Of a stretch of DNA of 64,000 nucleotides, positions 25,841 to 36,089 are shown one piece after another (the stretch's first letter is position 1; every line of letters starts with the position of its first letter). The DNA lies in contig CM060197.1 in assembly GCA_030549335.1 (NCBI GenBank), positions 46,961,654-47,025,653 on the forward strand, written 5' to 3'. The notes under the pieces are model-generated. The model had not been told where the DNA came from, did no database searches, and saw only the letters and a program-made list of their open reading frames with translations. A program made the position numbers and the translations under genes. The DNA is from Pontederia crassipes (Eukaryota > Streptophyta > Magnoliopsida > Commelinales > Pontederiaceae).

Positions 25841-28438
25841 TTGATCACAATAGGTTTTGAACCTATTTTCTATTCAATTCACCCATATCGAGCCCTTATT
25901 TTGCCTAACTTTTGGCCAAATATGCTTGGAATGCATGGATTGTGATAACTAGCTGATCTTTCTCATTTTATACCTAATTCTATGTGCATAGAGGTTCTGA
26001 AATGCTAAAATTCATAAAAATTATAATTCTATGTCAAGTTATCAATTTTTAGGGCAAGTTATCACTCCAAATACACAAGTTATCATTATTTTGATTTATC
26101 TGATTTTCAGTAATTATTCTACCCTAAATCCATTGCCATCATGAATGAATCAAATTTGGATGATCATATTTCAACTTGTGCAAAACTATCAATCCATTTG
26201 AACAAGTTATCATTTTTCAATGCCAAGTTTTTTTTATGTTTAAAGGCAAAACTATCATTTCGATATGCAAAACCATCAATTATGCAAAAGGTATTAAGCA
26301 TTCATTAAATTTCTGTCTTAACTCATTGCTGATCAAATTTTAACATATTTGGACAACCACAACCAAAGTTATGACAAGTTATCATTTTTATGGCATGAAA
26401 TTATCATTTTTGGCACCCAAGTTATCATTACTATGAAATCTTATCCACATTTGATTTCTGACCTCATTCATTTGCCACCCTAATCTCTTTGATGCCTTCA
26501 ATGTTTTGAACCACTCAAATTTGGATAATTTTCATGAAATATGCAAAGTTATCATTTCGGGCCTCAAAACTATTATTTTTTACTATGAATTTTAATTCTG
26601 CATAACACCAAACCCCATTTGAAAATTGAGCTGACATTACTTGCTGTTTTAATCCTTATTTATTTTAATCTTATTAGAAGACTTTGATGCTTACTATTTT
26701 GGCTCTTATTGCAGGTGAATGGAGCTGAAAAAGGTTGGAAAAGTAAAGGGGGGACCACTTGCTTTTTGGTTGTCCAAAAAGCTGTCATATGCAGATATTT
26801 TCAGGACTCGGACAGGTGGCTTATATAAAAAGTTATGGAACATTTTGATGCTGATTTAAGGGTGATTAAAGGCCATATATAAGCTGAAAAAACCTTAGAA
26901 TGAAAGAGGCTGGCCATTGCAAGGTTTGAGCAGGAAGGAAGCAAGGAGAGGAGCTGGAGTTTGCTGCTGAAATTCCTGTCGACAGATTTGTATCAGGATG
27001 TTTTGTATTAATCTTCTCTCCTTTTGTGTATCAAACTTCGTAATTATGAGGAGCTAAATCACATTTCTTCTAGGATAGAGTAGTAGTCTAATTTAATTGT
27101 GGATGGATATGGATAATTCTGATTTCTTGCACTGATTTCTAAATTCCTAAAGTTCTGATTTCTGATTTTTGTTTCTGAAATCTATTTTGTATGAATCTAT
27201 TCTTGACATTGTAAGATCCTACTTGTATCTACAACTGAGAGGTTGTCATTTGGTCTATTACTTGTTCATAAATGAAGTAAAAATCAATGCCAAGTTTCTA
27301 GATTCAATCCCAATTAGGAATTTGATTTTCTAATTTTTGAAATATGTTTTTCCATTTCTGATTTCTGAATTGTCAAATCTATTTCCATAATTGTGGAGCC
27401 CTGATTTCTTAGTAGCTGAGAAGCTAATCTTTAGATTCCTTATTGTTCAGAAATGAATCAAGAGACAATGGTGATTCCAATGTTTCAATCATTGAAATGT
27501 TGCAAACTATCCATTGCTGATTTCTGATTTTCAAATATGTATTTCCATTGCTGATTTCCTGAAATTTGTGGAATCTGTCTTGTTATTGTTAAGCCCCTGA
27601 TTTCATTTAATCATTGAGAGGTGTACTTAAGGTTTTCTTGTTGTTCAGAGATGAGCCAAGAAGCAATTGCATGTGTTGAGTTCCATATGTAATTGAGTGC
27701 TGATTTCTATCCAATTCATTAGTGAAAATGTGGATTTCATTTCCATTTGCAGCTGAAAGGCTGATTTAAAATCCACTTGTAGTTTAGAGATAAACCAAGA
27801 AGCATTATCACTAATATTGGATTGATTTCATTCATGTTTAGTTAATTAAAGTAATTCCCTCATGTTTAAGGTTCAATTGGATGTTATCATTTTTTATTTT
27901 CACTGTAATTGCCAAAAATCAGCAAGGAATTTTGATCTTGAGCCTAATGATAACTTGATATTCAGTGGGAATCCTCTTCTAATTCAGCTGTGAGAGCAGC
28001 CATGTTAAGATTGAATCAGATTTGACTAAAAATTGATAATTTATACCATTCCATCCATAATTAAGTTAGATGAACCTCAATTCCTAAGAGAACCTTCATC
28101 GTTATAGTTAAACCCTTTGAGCCTCTAGTTTAGCATTTATAATCCAGTTCAGATAAATTTCCAAAAGTCCCAAAAATAGTTATCTTTTTAATCACTTTTA
28201 AAAATCTATTTTCACTTCCTTGAATTTCTTGAATTTGTAATTAAAAGTAGGGTTAGTCTAGATTGTCTTAGGGAGTCTTTGGTTTCAAATCATTGTGGAT
28301 ACGACATTTAGGGTTTACTATAATTGACCTATGCACTGCAGTAGAAAGTGAATTAGGGAGTTAAATCAAAAATTGAAAAATCTCACTTTTGACCCAAAAA
28401 TCAGCAAGTTATCACTACACTCCTCAACTTCACTATCA
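25841..28438 (+). mobile_element. Solo LTR of the Athila family, opposite orientation
   Basis: It matches the Athila LTR of 12238-14750 in reverse orientation, from TTGATCACAATAGG to CACTATCA. It has no primer site or coding part on either side, and its flanks CATAT (25836-25840 and 28439-28443) agree perfectly. It carries the same ~185-bp units (near 27258, 27451, 27645 and 27790) and AGTTATCA motifs. It is left from recombination between the two LTRs of a former full element. Confidence 0.88.
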
Positions 28439-28699
28439 CATATATTTTCATTTTTGTAAAATTAATATAAATAAGCACATAAAATGATGTATGCTATTAA
28501 AAAATGATGCAAAATATGATTAAATACAACACTAAATATATATTGTATTATTTTACATGCATCAAACTCTTCTTAATTTAGATATTGTCTTGTCCTCAAG
28601 AAATGCTCAAGGCAAAGCTCAAAAATCAAGAGGTTTATCATTGCTTTCACCCTATTAGTTAACTATTTTTTTAGCACTTTATTTTACACATTCATCGCC

Positions 28700-28765
28700 A
28701 AATAGGGAATGGGTTTGGATGGACTACGTCGGGTTGCTGGCCAAAATGTCTATCAACGAATATGA
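28700..28765 (+). pseudogene. 3' end relic of a potato-type-I protease inhibitor gene
   Basis: Read forward it gives EWVWMDYVGLLAKMS, matching the family tail VWVWADITQLVVKMP of the intact copies. The bases after it (to about 28990) align with the 3' flank of the copy at 32916-33115, including ACAGATxGATC...TTGATCAT and the ATGTATGCATGG stretch. The 5' part is lost where the old Gypsy-type element ends. It is a relic of the first unit of the array. Confidence 0.7.
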
Positions 28766-28829
28766 TTCAACAGATTGATCATCCTTATCTTGATCATCAC
28801 CGATCCTAAATAATAAATGTATGCATGGA

Positions 28830-29692
28830 TAATGATTAGTAATAAATATCTAAAATAAAGTTCATTTGGAATACCCCATGCTTGATCGGTCGATGCATTA
28901 ATTCGTGAAGTACAACTATTTATGCGTTTATGTTTTTAAAGAACTAGCTTGCTTGTTGATATTGTCTTTATTTTCATTTATTCTTCCTATTGTTTATTAC
29001 CACATATTTATTTCATTTTTATTTTTATTTTTCCCATAGTTGACCCTTTCTTTCAAATTTATTCTTTTTCTAATTACTTATTATATTTAATAGCTTAATA
29101 CTTACTCAATTATTATTATATAATCCTAATGTCACACATATTAATGAATCACTATTATTTTTTATTATGTTAGTTGATTTAATTTATTTGTTCTTTCCTG
29201 AATTTTTTTTATTTTATTTTAGTTTCAAATTTTCTCCTTAATCATCTCCACTAATCATTCATTTTCTTCATTATCATTTATTCTTCTTACTAATTATCTT
29301 CCTATATTTGTTTTCCTCCTTCTATTTTTGTTTTTAACATCTGATTACTTCTTTCCTTAATTTATACATTTTATAAAAAATGCTTCCATTTCTTAATTTC
29401 TTTCCATTTAAAATTGGCTTTTTAAAAAGCCTTTTGCACTAAACCTATTTTGGATCAGTTCGCTAGTTGCCGGTTCAATGCCTAAAACAATTTTGGTTCC
29501 TAATCAGACTAGACCAAGCACCTGTTTGTGATCGAACTGGTTGAACCGGTCTTAATAACATTGATTTTATGTGTATCATGTATCATCTCAAAAGTAATTA
29601 TTGACTTTTTCTACTTTGGAAATTGATTGATCATGAATTAGTTAAGTAAAAAACTAAAAAGGAATTATGAAACTAAAAAAAATCTGATAATG
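28830..29692. repeat. Leader block of the duplication array, AT-rich, no gene
   Basis: Pyrimidine- and AT-rich DNA. 28990-29690 aligns with 42178-42838, and its end aligns again with 63390-63510. Shared wording includes TATTACCACATATTTATTTC and TGTATCATGTATCATCTCAA. Confidence 0.75.
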
Positions 29693-30701
29693 CGTAGATT
29701 ACATCTAATACCGTCCAACTTTGGTCGTTTTCTAAGTGTTACCCTCTAACTTTACTTTGTAACAACACTACCCTCCATTTTTTAATTTGTTTTACCAAAT
29801 ATCCTTTTCACCCGATATAGATTGTTACACGATCGCACGTATCTTCTCTCTTCTCCAAATAAGTATTTACTGACATGATAATATTAATAAAATAACATAA
29901 TAATTGAAAATTCCATGTAGAGTAGAAAACAATGGGGCTGTGACCATTGATGGTTGTCGGAGTGGGGCGAGGCACCCCCTCCTTGTCTGTGCACGCCAAC
30001 AAGGGGGGTGACGGCCCCCCGCTCTACGTCGGCCTTGGGAAAGAGGGGGGCGATGACCCCCCCCCCCCCTGCGACCTCAGAGTGGGGGGCCATTGCCCCT
30101 CATCTTTCCCTATGCCGACGTCAGTGTGGGAAAAAATGAGGGATGATAGCCCTCTGCTCTATGACCTTGCAGTGGGGAGTCATCGCCTCCCTCTTTCCCC
30201 GCGCGGACGTCGGCGTAGAGAAAGATGGGGGTGACAACCCCCTGCTCTGTGACCTCACACCAGAGGTCGTAGAGCAGAGGGTCATTGCCCCCCTCTTTCC
30301 CCGTGTCACAGCCGACACATGGAAAGATGGGGGGGGCATCGCCTCTACGACCTTGCCGGAAGTCGTAGAGAGGGGGGCCATCGTCCCCTCTTTCCTGTCA
30401 ACCTCTGGCGCGTGCCGACAGACCCCCCCCTTCTTTGCCGATGCGCGGAAAGAAGGAGGGGGGCCTCGCCCCCCTCCGACGACCGTCGGTGGTCGCAAGA
30501 GAGGGGAGATGCCCCCCTTTTAATTTTTTTAATTATTTTTTAATGTTGCCACATCAGCACCATGTCAGCTATGCGATCGACAGTGAAAAGGACATTCGGT
30601 GGGATGAGTTAAAAGATGGAGGTATTCGTATTACAAATTAAAGTTAGAGAGCAGCGCTGAGCAAACATCAAAATTGAAGGACATTTAGTGTAATTTACTC
30701 G
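29693..30701. mobile_element. Non-autonomous Mutator-like element with long inverted ends and G/C-run interior
   Basis: About 90 bases at the left (GTAGATTACATCTAAT... CTCTAACTTTACTTTGTAA) match the reverse complement of the right end (GTAAATTACACTAAAT... CTCTAACTTTAATTTGTAA) at roughly 70%. The flanks CTGATAATG (29684) and CTGAGAATTG (30702) look like a decayed 9-10 bp target duplication. The paralogous places near 42838 and 63510 read GCTGAGCATTGATGC with no insert, so both ends are confirmed by empty sites. The interior (29930-30530) is a run of imperfect ~100-bp GC-rich units with G and C homopolymers. No transposase is seen. Confidence 0.78.
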
Positions 30702-31306
30702 CTGAGAATTGATGCATTGTCCGATTAACATAATTAAATCACTTGAACAAAAAGTGCAAACGTTTTCGGTAATGACAACAATTAATAAAAATCTATTGAG
30801 AGTTAAAAATTAAATAATTGGAGGGAAGTTGCCCATATAAAGAGATGGATTAAATAATTGGAGATTACATTATGCATGATAAAATTAAAATGCTTAAAAA
30901 ATTTACAACACTTAAAAAAAGAAGTTAAATTTTGCAATGTCAAGCCTCCCAAATGCATTTATATATACCTGATGGAGTCAATGCAATATAACGGTGGCTT
31001 CTTTTACGTTGAGAAGATGGACATAAAAGCGTTTGATAGAATGATATTTTTATAACAATCAATTGACAGTTCGGATTCAAAATTTATTAGCTCTCAATAT
31101 TTCTTCTTAAATGTATAATATTAATAACCATCAGTTATATATCTCATATTTTTTGTATAATAATCATTATCTTTTAGGTGAGGGAAAACAATGCACGAAG
31201 TAAATAAAAATGGGATGTTTTAGAAAATGATATATATAAATGTATCCAATCTATTAATATAATTGATTTAAATCTTTCATATTTTTAATATTTATTTATT
31301 TGCAAT

Positions 31307-31518
31307 ATGTGGAGTTAAGTTAGAGAAGTGGGAGAGTTTTTTGCAAAGGTCAAATGTGAACGTTTCAATTTTTTCTTAACCTAAATATCTCATTAACTCA
31401 CTTTTGTAGCTTAACTCCACACATTAAAAATATCTCATTGAGTTTGAGAAAAAGAATTTAAACATTCATATTTGACTTTTGCAATAAACTCTCCCACTTC
31501 TCTAACTTAACTCCACAT
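31307..31518. repeat. Foldback MITE-like hairpin
   Basis: ATGTGGAGTTAAGTTAGAG at the left is the exact inverse of the right end. The inverted arms are about 75 bp with few mismatches and a short loop. The copy in the next unit is at 43434-43649, and a third begins at the right window edge. It is a probable miniature inverted-repeat transposon. The superfamily is not determined. Confidence 0.7.
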
Positions 31519-31629
31519 TTAATTAAATAAATCTTTAAAAATAAAAACTCAGAAGCAAGATAAATAACAATGACGAGTAAAGAAATAATGTAAACTAATT
31601 ACAATCCTACCTTTGATCCTTAGATTAAC

Positions 31630-31656
31630 ATATATGTATATATATATATATATATG
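31630..31656. repeat. TA microsatellite
   Basis: Alternating TA run. The same place in the next unit (about 43760-43800) is a different TA/TATG length. Confidence 0.85.
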
Positions 31657-32129
31657 TAATCAATTAGTTAGCGGTTATTTAAGTTGATAGTAGTGGTGGA
31701 GGGAAATTTATGGAGTTATAATTTATTGGGAGATGGGTTTAGGATTTTATGTCATTTACTATTTTAATTAATGATATTAAAATATATGTTTGTTATGAAA
31801 TAGATAGGAAACTCTAAAAAAATCAAACTTACACTTCTCTAATTTAACTCCACAGATTAAAAATAAATAAACCTTAAAACATTAAAACAAAAAAAAATAG
31901 GAATGATCGGTAAAGAAATAATGTAAACTAATTACAATAGTAACATTGATCCTTAGAATTAAATATGTATTCATGCACCACCTGCATATTCATTTCCTCA
32001 TTTTAGGTATAACCCCCGCCTTTTGAATTCATGCACCACCTGCATAGTCATGTATTTATCCACATTAAATATGTGCATGAATGTGGAAATCTAGGTATAA
32101 CCTTCGCCTTTTGAAACTCCACGTTCGCC

Positions 32130-32136
32130 TATAAAT
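32130..32136 (+). promoter_or_regulatory. TATA box of inhibitor gene 1
   Basis: TATAAAT about 620 bp before the ATG, matching TATAAAA at the same place in the other two units. It is followed after about 90 bp by a probable 5'-UTR splice donor (AAG|GTATGA at 32221). A matching acceptor GTGTAG at 32711 lies 39 bp before the start codon. Confidence 0.55.
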
Positions 32137-32220
32137 CTAGGTATATTCTTGGAGGTTTTTTATCACTAGTTCTTGGGAAAATATCTATTGAACCACATCT
32201 TCGCTTCGACTTCATATAAG

Positions 32221-32711
32221 GTATGAATTATATATTCTTTAGCTCTTGCATTAAATAGTAACAAAAGGAGATGAAACAGGTCCCAAATTGAAACAGGTAC
32301 ATGTTGCATGTACCTACAACCATTTTGCATCAACAGCTTCAGAATTTGATCCTGTGACAAATTCCTACGTTCCTTTCTTATCTTATTGGACGTTTTCAAG
32401 GATGTACATGAATGAAAATAAGGGTGTACGCAAGTTCGAATTTCACCAGTGAATTGTACCTCCTTATTTTCAATCTTTTCTTTGTATTAAATCCGTGGAC
32501 ATCCTTTTCTAACTGAGAACAAGGATATACACGAATTTTATCCAAAACTCTCTCTCTCTCATCAATGTGTTTGTGTATGCCAATATCTTAATATCTATAA
32601 ATATATGGGCACAGCGATCTAAGATTATAACAATCGTCTCTTGCTATAAACTGATATGGCTATACATAAATACATGTTGTAAATGAATCTTATGTTTCAT
32701 ATTATGTGTAG
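32221..32711 (+). other. Probable 5'-UTR intron of inhibitor gene 1
   Basis: The GT donor at 32221 and AG acceptor at 32710-32711 are both conserved in all three intact units. The short leader TTTCCGGAGGCCTCGGTGAG after it is the most conserved noncoding piece and is also present in the relic copies. This is predicted from sequence only. Confidence 0.5.
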
Positions 32712-32749
32712 TTTCCGGAGGCCTCGGTGAGGGTGGGAGTTCAGAAACG

Positions 32750-33115
32750 ATGTCATTTTGTCCTGGTAAGCTTGAGCTAATAAATTATTAGTTCATGGAT
32801 TATGATTCATATGTACGTGCATGTTCCAAGTTACAAGTTTCTATTCGCCATGGATCCCATGTAAGTACGTTCCGACTTAGGATCTCCATTAATAATCTAG
32901 CTAAGAATTATACAGCTGGAAAAGCCGCATGGCCAGAGCTCGTTGGAGTGCCGATGAGGAAAGCAGCTGACATTATCGAGTCGGAGAACCCGGCGGTGAC
33001 GGCGATCATCGTGAAGCGCGGTTGTGAATTCGTGACAATGGATTACCGATGCGATAGGGTTTGGGTTTGGGCGGACATTACCCAGCTGGTGGTCAAGATG
33101 CCTATCATCGGATAG
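32750..33115 (+). CDS. Potato-type-I serine protease inhibitor, copy 1
   Basis: Small cytosolic or vacuolar inhibitor of chymotrypsin/subtilisin-like proteases (MEROPS family I13; wound and pest defence or endogenous protease control). Exon 1 is 32750-32765 (MSFCP plus one base, donor GTAAGC) and exon 2 is 32916-33115, giving 71 residues, a normal family length. Seen: WPELVGV near the N-terminus, the ESENP turn, the reactive loop EFVTMDYRCDRVWVW, and the C-terminus VKMPIIG. By analogy with barley CI-2 (VTMEYR) the scissile pair is Met-Asp, so P1 is Met. There is no signal peptide. Relative to the other copies, exon 2 starts with three extra bases, adding one Ala before GK. A Cys in the loop (GCEF) is additional to the usual pair (CP near the start, RCD). 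It looks intact. Confidence 0.9.
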
Positions 33116-33599
33116 AATCCAACAGATCGATCCTGATCTTGATCATAACCCGTCCATTTGGAATAAATTAAGCATGTAAAATAACTGTATGCATGGAAAA
33201 TGATTAGTGATAAAGGTCTAAAATAAAGTAATTTGGAATACCCTATGCTTGATAGGTCCATGCATTAATTCGTGAAGGACATCCATTTATGTGGTTTATG
33301 TCTTTAGAGAACTAGCTTGCTTGTTAATATCGTCATTATTCATAATTAAACGTTAATTATACATGGAACTAATTAACTAATTAATCACCTCATGCTATTC
33401 ATTTTGAAAATTTTTATCCCGATGGACCATTGTATAGCCACAACTAGAACTACAAGATTATTGAACATGCGATACGTCATATCGCGATGATCCTTGAATG
33501 CATTAAAAAGTATTCTTTTGAAGGGAAAAAGTACAATTTAAAGTATACATGAATTAACTCTAAATTAAATATCAATATAAATAATTTTATAATTTACAG

Positions 33600-33930
33600 A
33601 TCTATTCATGTGACTCAGAACAACCTCCAACATCCTTATCCAATTATCTACAATATTGGCATAAAATGTATGAAAACACATTTAATTAACTACAATATTT
33701 ATGATTTTTATTTTTTTAGAATAAAATGTACCGTCTCAACAATAGAATTGGTGAATATGAAAATAGACATGAGCGAGAAAACTACCAATATGATTACTTT
33801 CATGATCATTTCTTCTATTAAGTTGGCATTGGTGGCAATTTTGTGCAAGTTGGACATGCAGGTACTCTACCAGAAAGCTTCCTAAATAATGTTGTCCATT
33901 ATGTCCAATCTCAGCCATATTGTTGAGCAA
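33600..33930 (+). other. Conserved unidentified stretch, possible exon relics
   Basis: After a T-rich tract ending TTTAG comes an open stretch reading MYRLNNRIGEYENRHE..., then in another frame GGNFVQVGHAGTLPESF. Copies are at about 38510-38850 and 45910-46250. It has gene-like composition against AT-rich surroundings. I do not recognise the family. It could be an exon relic of a host gene carried in the duplication. Confidence 0.3.
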
Positions 33931-34550
33931 TAAGAAGATATACTAACCAAAAGAAAAGAAAATGAAATCGTGATCCATATTACCTTCTCATATTGAGCTC
34001 AACTATCATTATTCTGCTACCACGACATGGCAATGGTCTCCTTTATAAAGATATTAGTAAACTTCCTCGCGCTTTGCGCAATTTTAATGTTTTTTATCAA
34101 AACTTTTTTAAATAACGAATATAATATAAGAGAGTAGAATCAAATTATATGTAAAAGCATCAAATACTAATAAGGATGCATCATTATGATATATATATAT
34201 ATATATATATAAAGTAAAGAATAGAAAATAAATATGGCAAAATAAAGTGTCATTTTCTACTTCCCAGCCATTTGTAAGATTCAAAACATTAAACAATACA
34301 GCAAAAAATGAAAAATAATTTGATGCTGTAAAAATTAAGAGTTAATCATATAAGTGTACCATGCTATAATAGGTTTATGGAAAATTCTAAAATTGATGAT
34401 AAAATTGAGAATTGTAAAAAATAGATAAATATGAATGGAGGAATCAAAAGTAGTATAACATATTTACGAAACTCTCATCACATTTTGGAATAAAAACCAT
34501 ATTATCAATTTCCAATGCATGGAGTTAAGATGTTCAAGAAGTTAGAGACA

Positions 34551-34760
34551 TGTTGATAATGACTTGAATATGAACCCATTTGTAATCCTAATTCAACTCT
34601 TATGTTAGTCAAGTGCTAAGATAGTGGGGTCAGCAATGGTCGGGTTTTAGGATTTATGTTTGCTATTCTGTATTGGAGTTCCTTATATAAACTCCAGATT
34701 GGTTGTCAAGTTCGAGTTTCTACGTAAGTTCTTTTTAAGGGGGTAAAATCGTTTCATAGA
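34551..34760 (+). repeat. Truncated Copia LTR relic related to Copia-1
   Basis: It starts TGTTGATAATGACTTGAAT, close to the start of the Copia-1 LTR (TGTTAATAATGTCTTGAAT), and keeps the TATATAAACTCC box at the matching distance. Then it diverges. Copies lie at 39437 and 47466 in the other units, so it was there before the duplications. Confidence 0.55.
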
Positions 34761-35340
34761 TTCAGTTCGTAAATACCTAGAGTTTAAGTACGATGCAAAT
34801 TGAACTAATAAATTCAATAACCATATTAAATATGCAAATATATAATTATTATAAAAATAAAATATAACTCATAAATAAAAAAGTCACAAATCAAACATAT
34901 TCATGACATTTAACAATTAGAACATTCAATCATGAATAACCCATCTCAACATTGCCAATATGAAAACTTATATTAATTCAATTAACGTCCCAAAAATTAT
35001 ATGAAACATATATACTTAACAAATCATTTTCATATTAAATATTGCATTGGTCTAATATAATTTGTAATATTATTTATTTTTCGATGTTTTTATTCAAAGA
35101 ATTAAATAACAAAGAAAGAAAATATAATACTAATATGAACTCACACTAAAGTTATATCATTATAATATTTATGTTTAATTAATAAAATATATCATAATTT
35201 CATGTTTATATTTTACTTAATAGTACTGGGATTAATGAAAAATTAATTCAAAAGAAAATTACAAAGAGGAGAAAACAAAAAAAAAAGAGTCGTAAACAAA
35301 AAAAAGGAGCCTCTAACTAACTTGAACCCGTGATCAGTGA

Positions 35341-36089
35341 GAACACTACCATCATCAAAGCCAACATTTGTTATATTGTAATTCTATCAGAGTGCGGCGA
35401 AATTTTGATTTTATAGTGAGTTCATTCGAGTTTTCCACCTAAACTCGTAGACTCATCCGAGTTTAAGGACGAAGCCTCATAAATTTAATGTGTTCTTTTG
35501 TGTTTGTGTGATCTCTCCTTTTTATTAACAAGACACATTCAGTGGTCTAAATAACTTTGGTTAATCTTTCCAAGATAGCAGTACGTTTTTGCTTAGAAGA
35601 CTTCACATCATTGCATTTTTATTAATCTTCCAAATAACTATATTGGAAGATCAATTGTTCGGGGCATGATAATTTAAGTGAGTACTTAAGCGTATGATTT
35701 CAACTTTTTAAATTGTAATTCCATAAGAGTTTAGTGCAAATTCAGATTTTATAGCAAGTTCATTCGGTTTTTTGACTTAAACTCATAAACTCGTCCGAGT
35801 TTAAATACCAAATTGCGAGTTTGACAATCTTGATCGCCGCCGTAGTCCAATTTTGATAAACCTCATAAATCTCTCATCTTTTCTAAATAGCTTTGGTTAG
35901 TCTTTCCAATATCGATCAAATTCTATGATTTCAACTTTACTTCCACACCAATATGAGAGTGAAACCCAAACAGTAAAATTAAGTAATTTTATCAGTCTAG
36001 ATTAAAGGGAAAAAATAATAAGAGGCGAAATCTACAAATATAATTGGCAGGCACACTCCATGCATGTTAATTAGCCCTCCTTAACAAGA
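35341..36089. repeat. Spacer of duplication unit, no gene
   Basis: It aligns with 49020-49560, and parts align with 40240-40560. Repeated wording AACTCGTCCGAGTTTAA occurs several times. No coding potential was recognised. Confidence 0.6.

Larger units (their letters stand above)
12133..28680 (-). mobile_element. End of an old Gypsy-type (Athila/Tat-like) element, one LTR split by two later insertions
   Basis: The LTR left end TGATGCAAGAATTGG is at 12133 and its right end ACATGCATCA is at 28563, giving inverted TGATGCA/TGCATCA tips. The pieces 12133-12237, 24630-25840 and 28444-28563 together make about 1.4 kb once the nested Athila and the solo LTR are set aside. Next to the right end, 28564-28640 read on the minus strand contains a TTGAGGACAAG...-type stretch, the same wording that precedes the purine tract of the Athila at 14751-14800. 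This is therefore the 3' LTR and a short internal stub of a minus-strand element. The rest is gone. It is clearly broken and older than both insertions it carries. Confidence 0.6.
30702..32100. repeat. Upstream block of duplication unit A
   Basis: AT-rich DNA with no gene. It aligns with 42840-44400, partly with 60202-60760, and its start with 63520-64000. It contains the hairpin element at 31307-31518 and a TA repeat at 31630-31656. Confidence 0.8.
33116..35340. repeat. Downstream block of duplication unit A
   Basis: AT-rich. 33411-35340 aligns closely with 38354-40215 and 45720-47340, and its start with 62090-62330. It contains a conserved unidentified stretch (33600-33930), a truncated LTR (34551-34760) and a segment (34930-35330) that is tandemly expanded in the next unit. 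No gene is recognised. Confidence 0.82.

Noticed and set aside
29884-30540. Several overlapping open frames of 60-126 codons on both strands
   Set aside because: They follow from GC-rich low-complexity repeats with few stop codons. The translations are proline/arginine/glycine runs with no domain and lie inside a transposon interior.
33736-33930. Minus-strand open frame of 64 codons, conserved in unit B
   Set aside because: Conservation is explained by recent duplication of the whole block. It does not survive in unit A' and no family was recognised.
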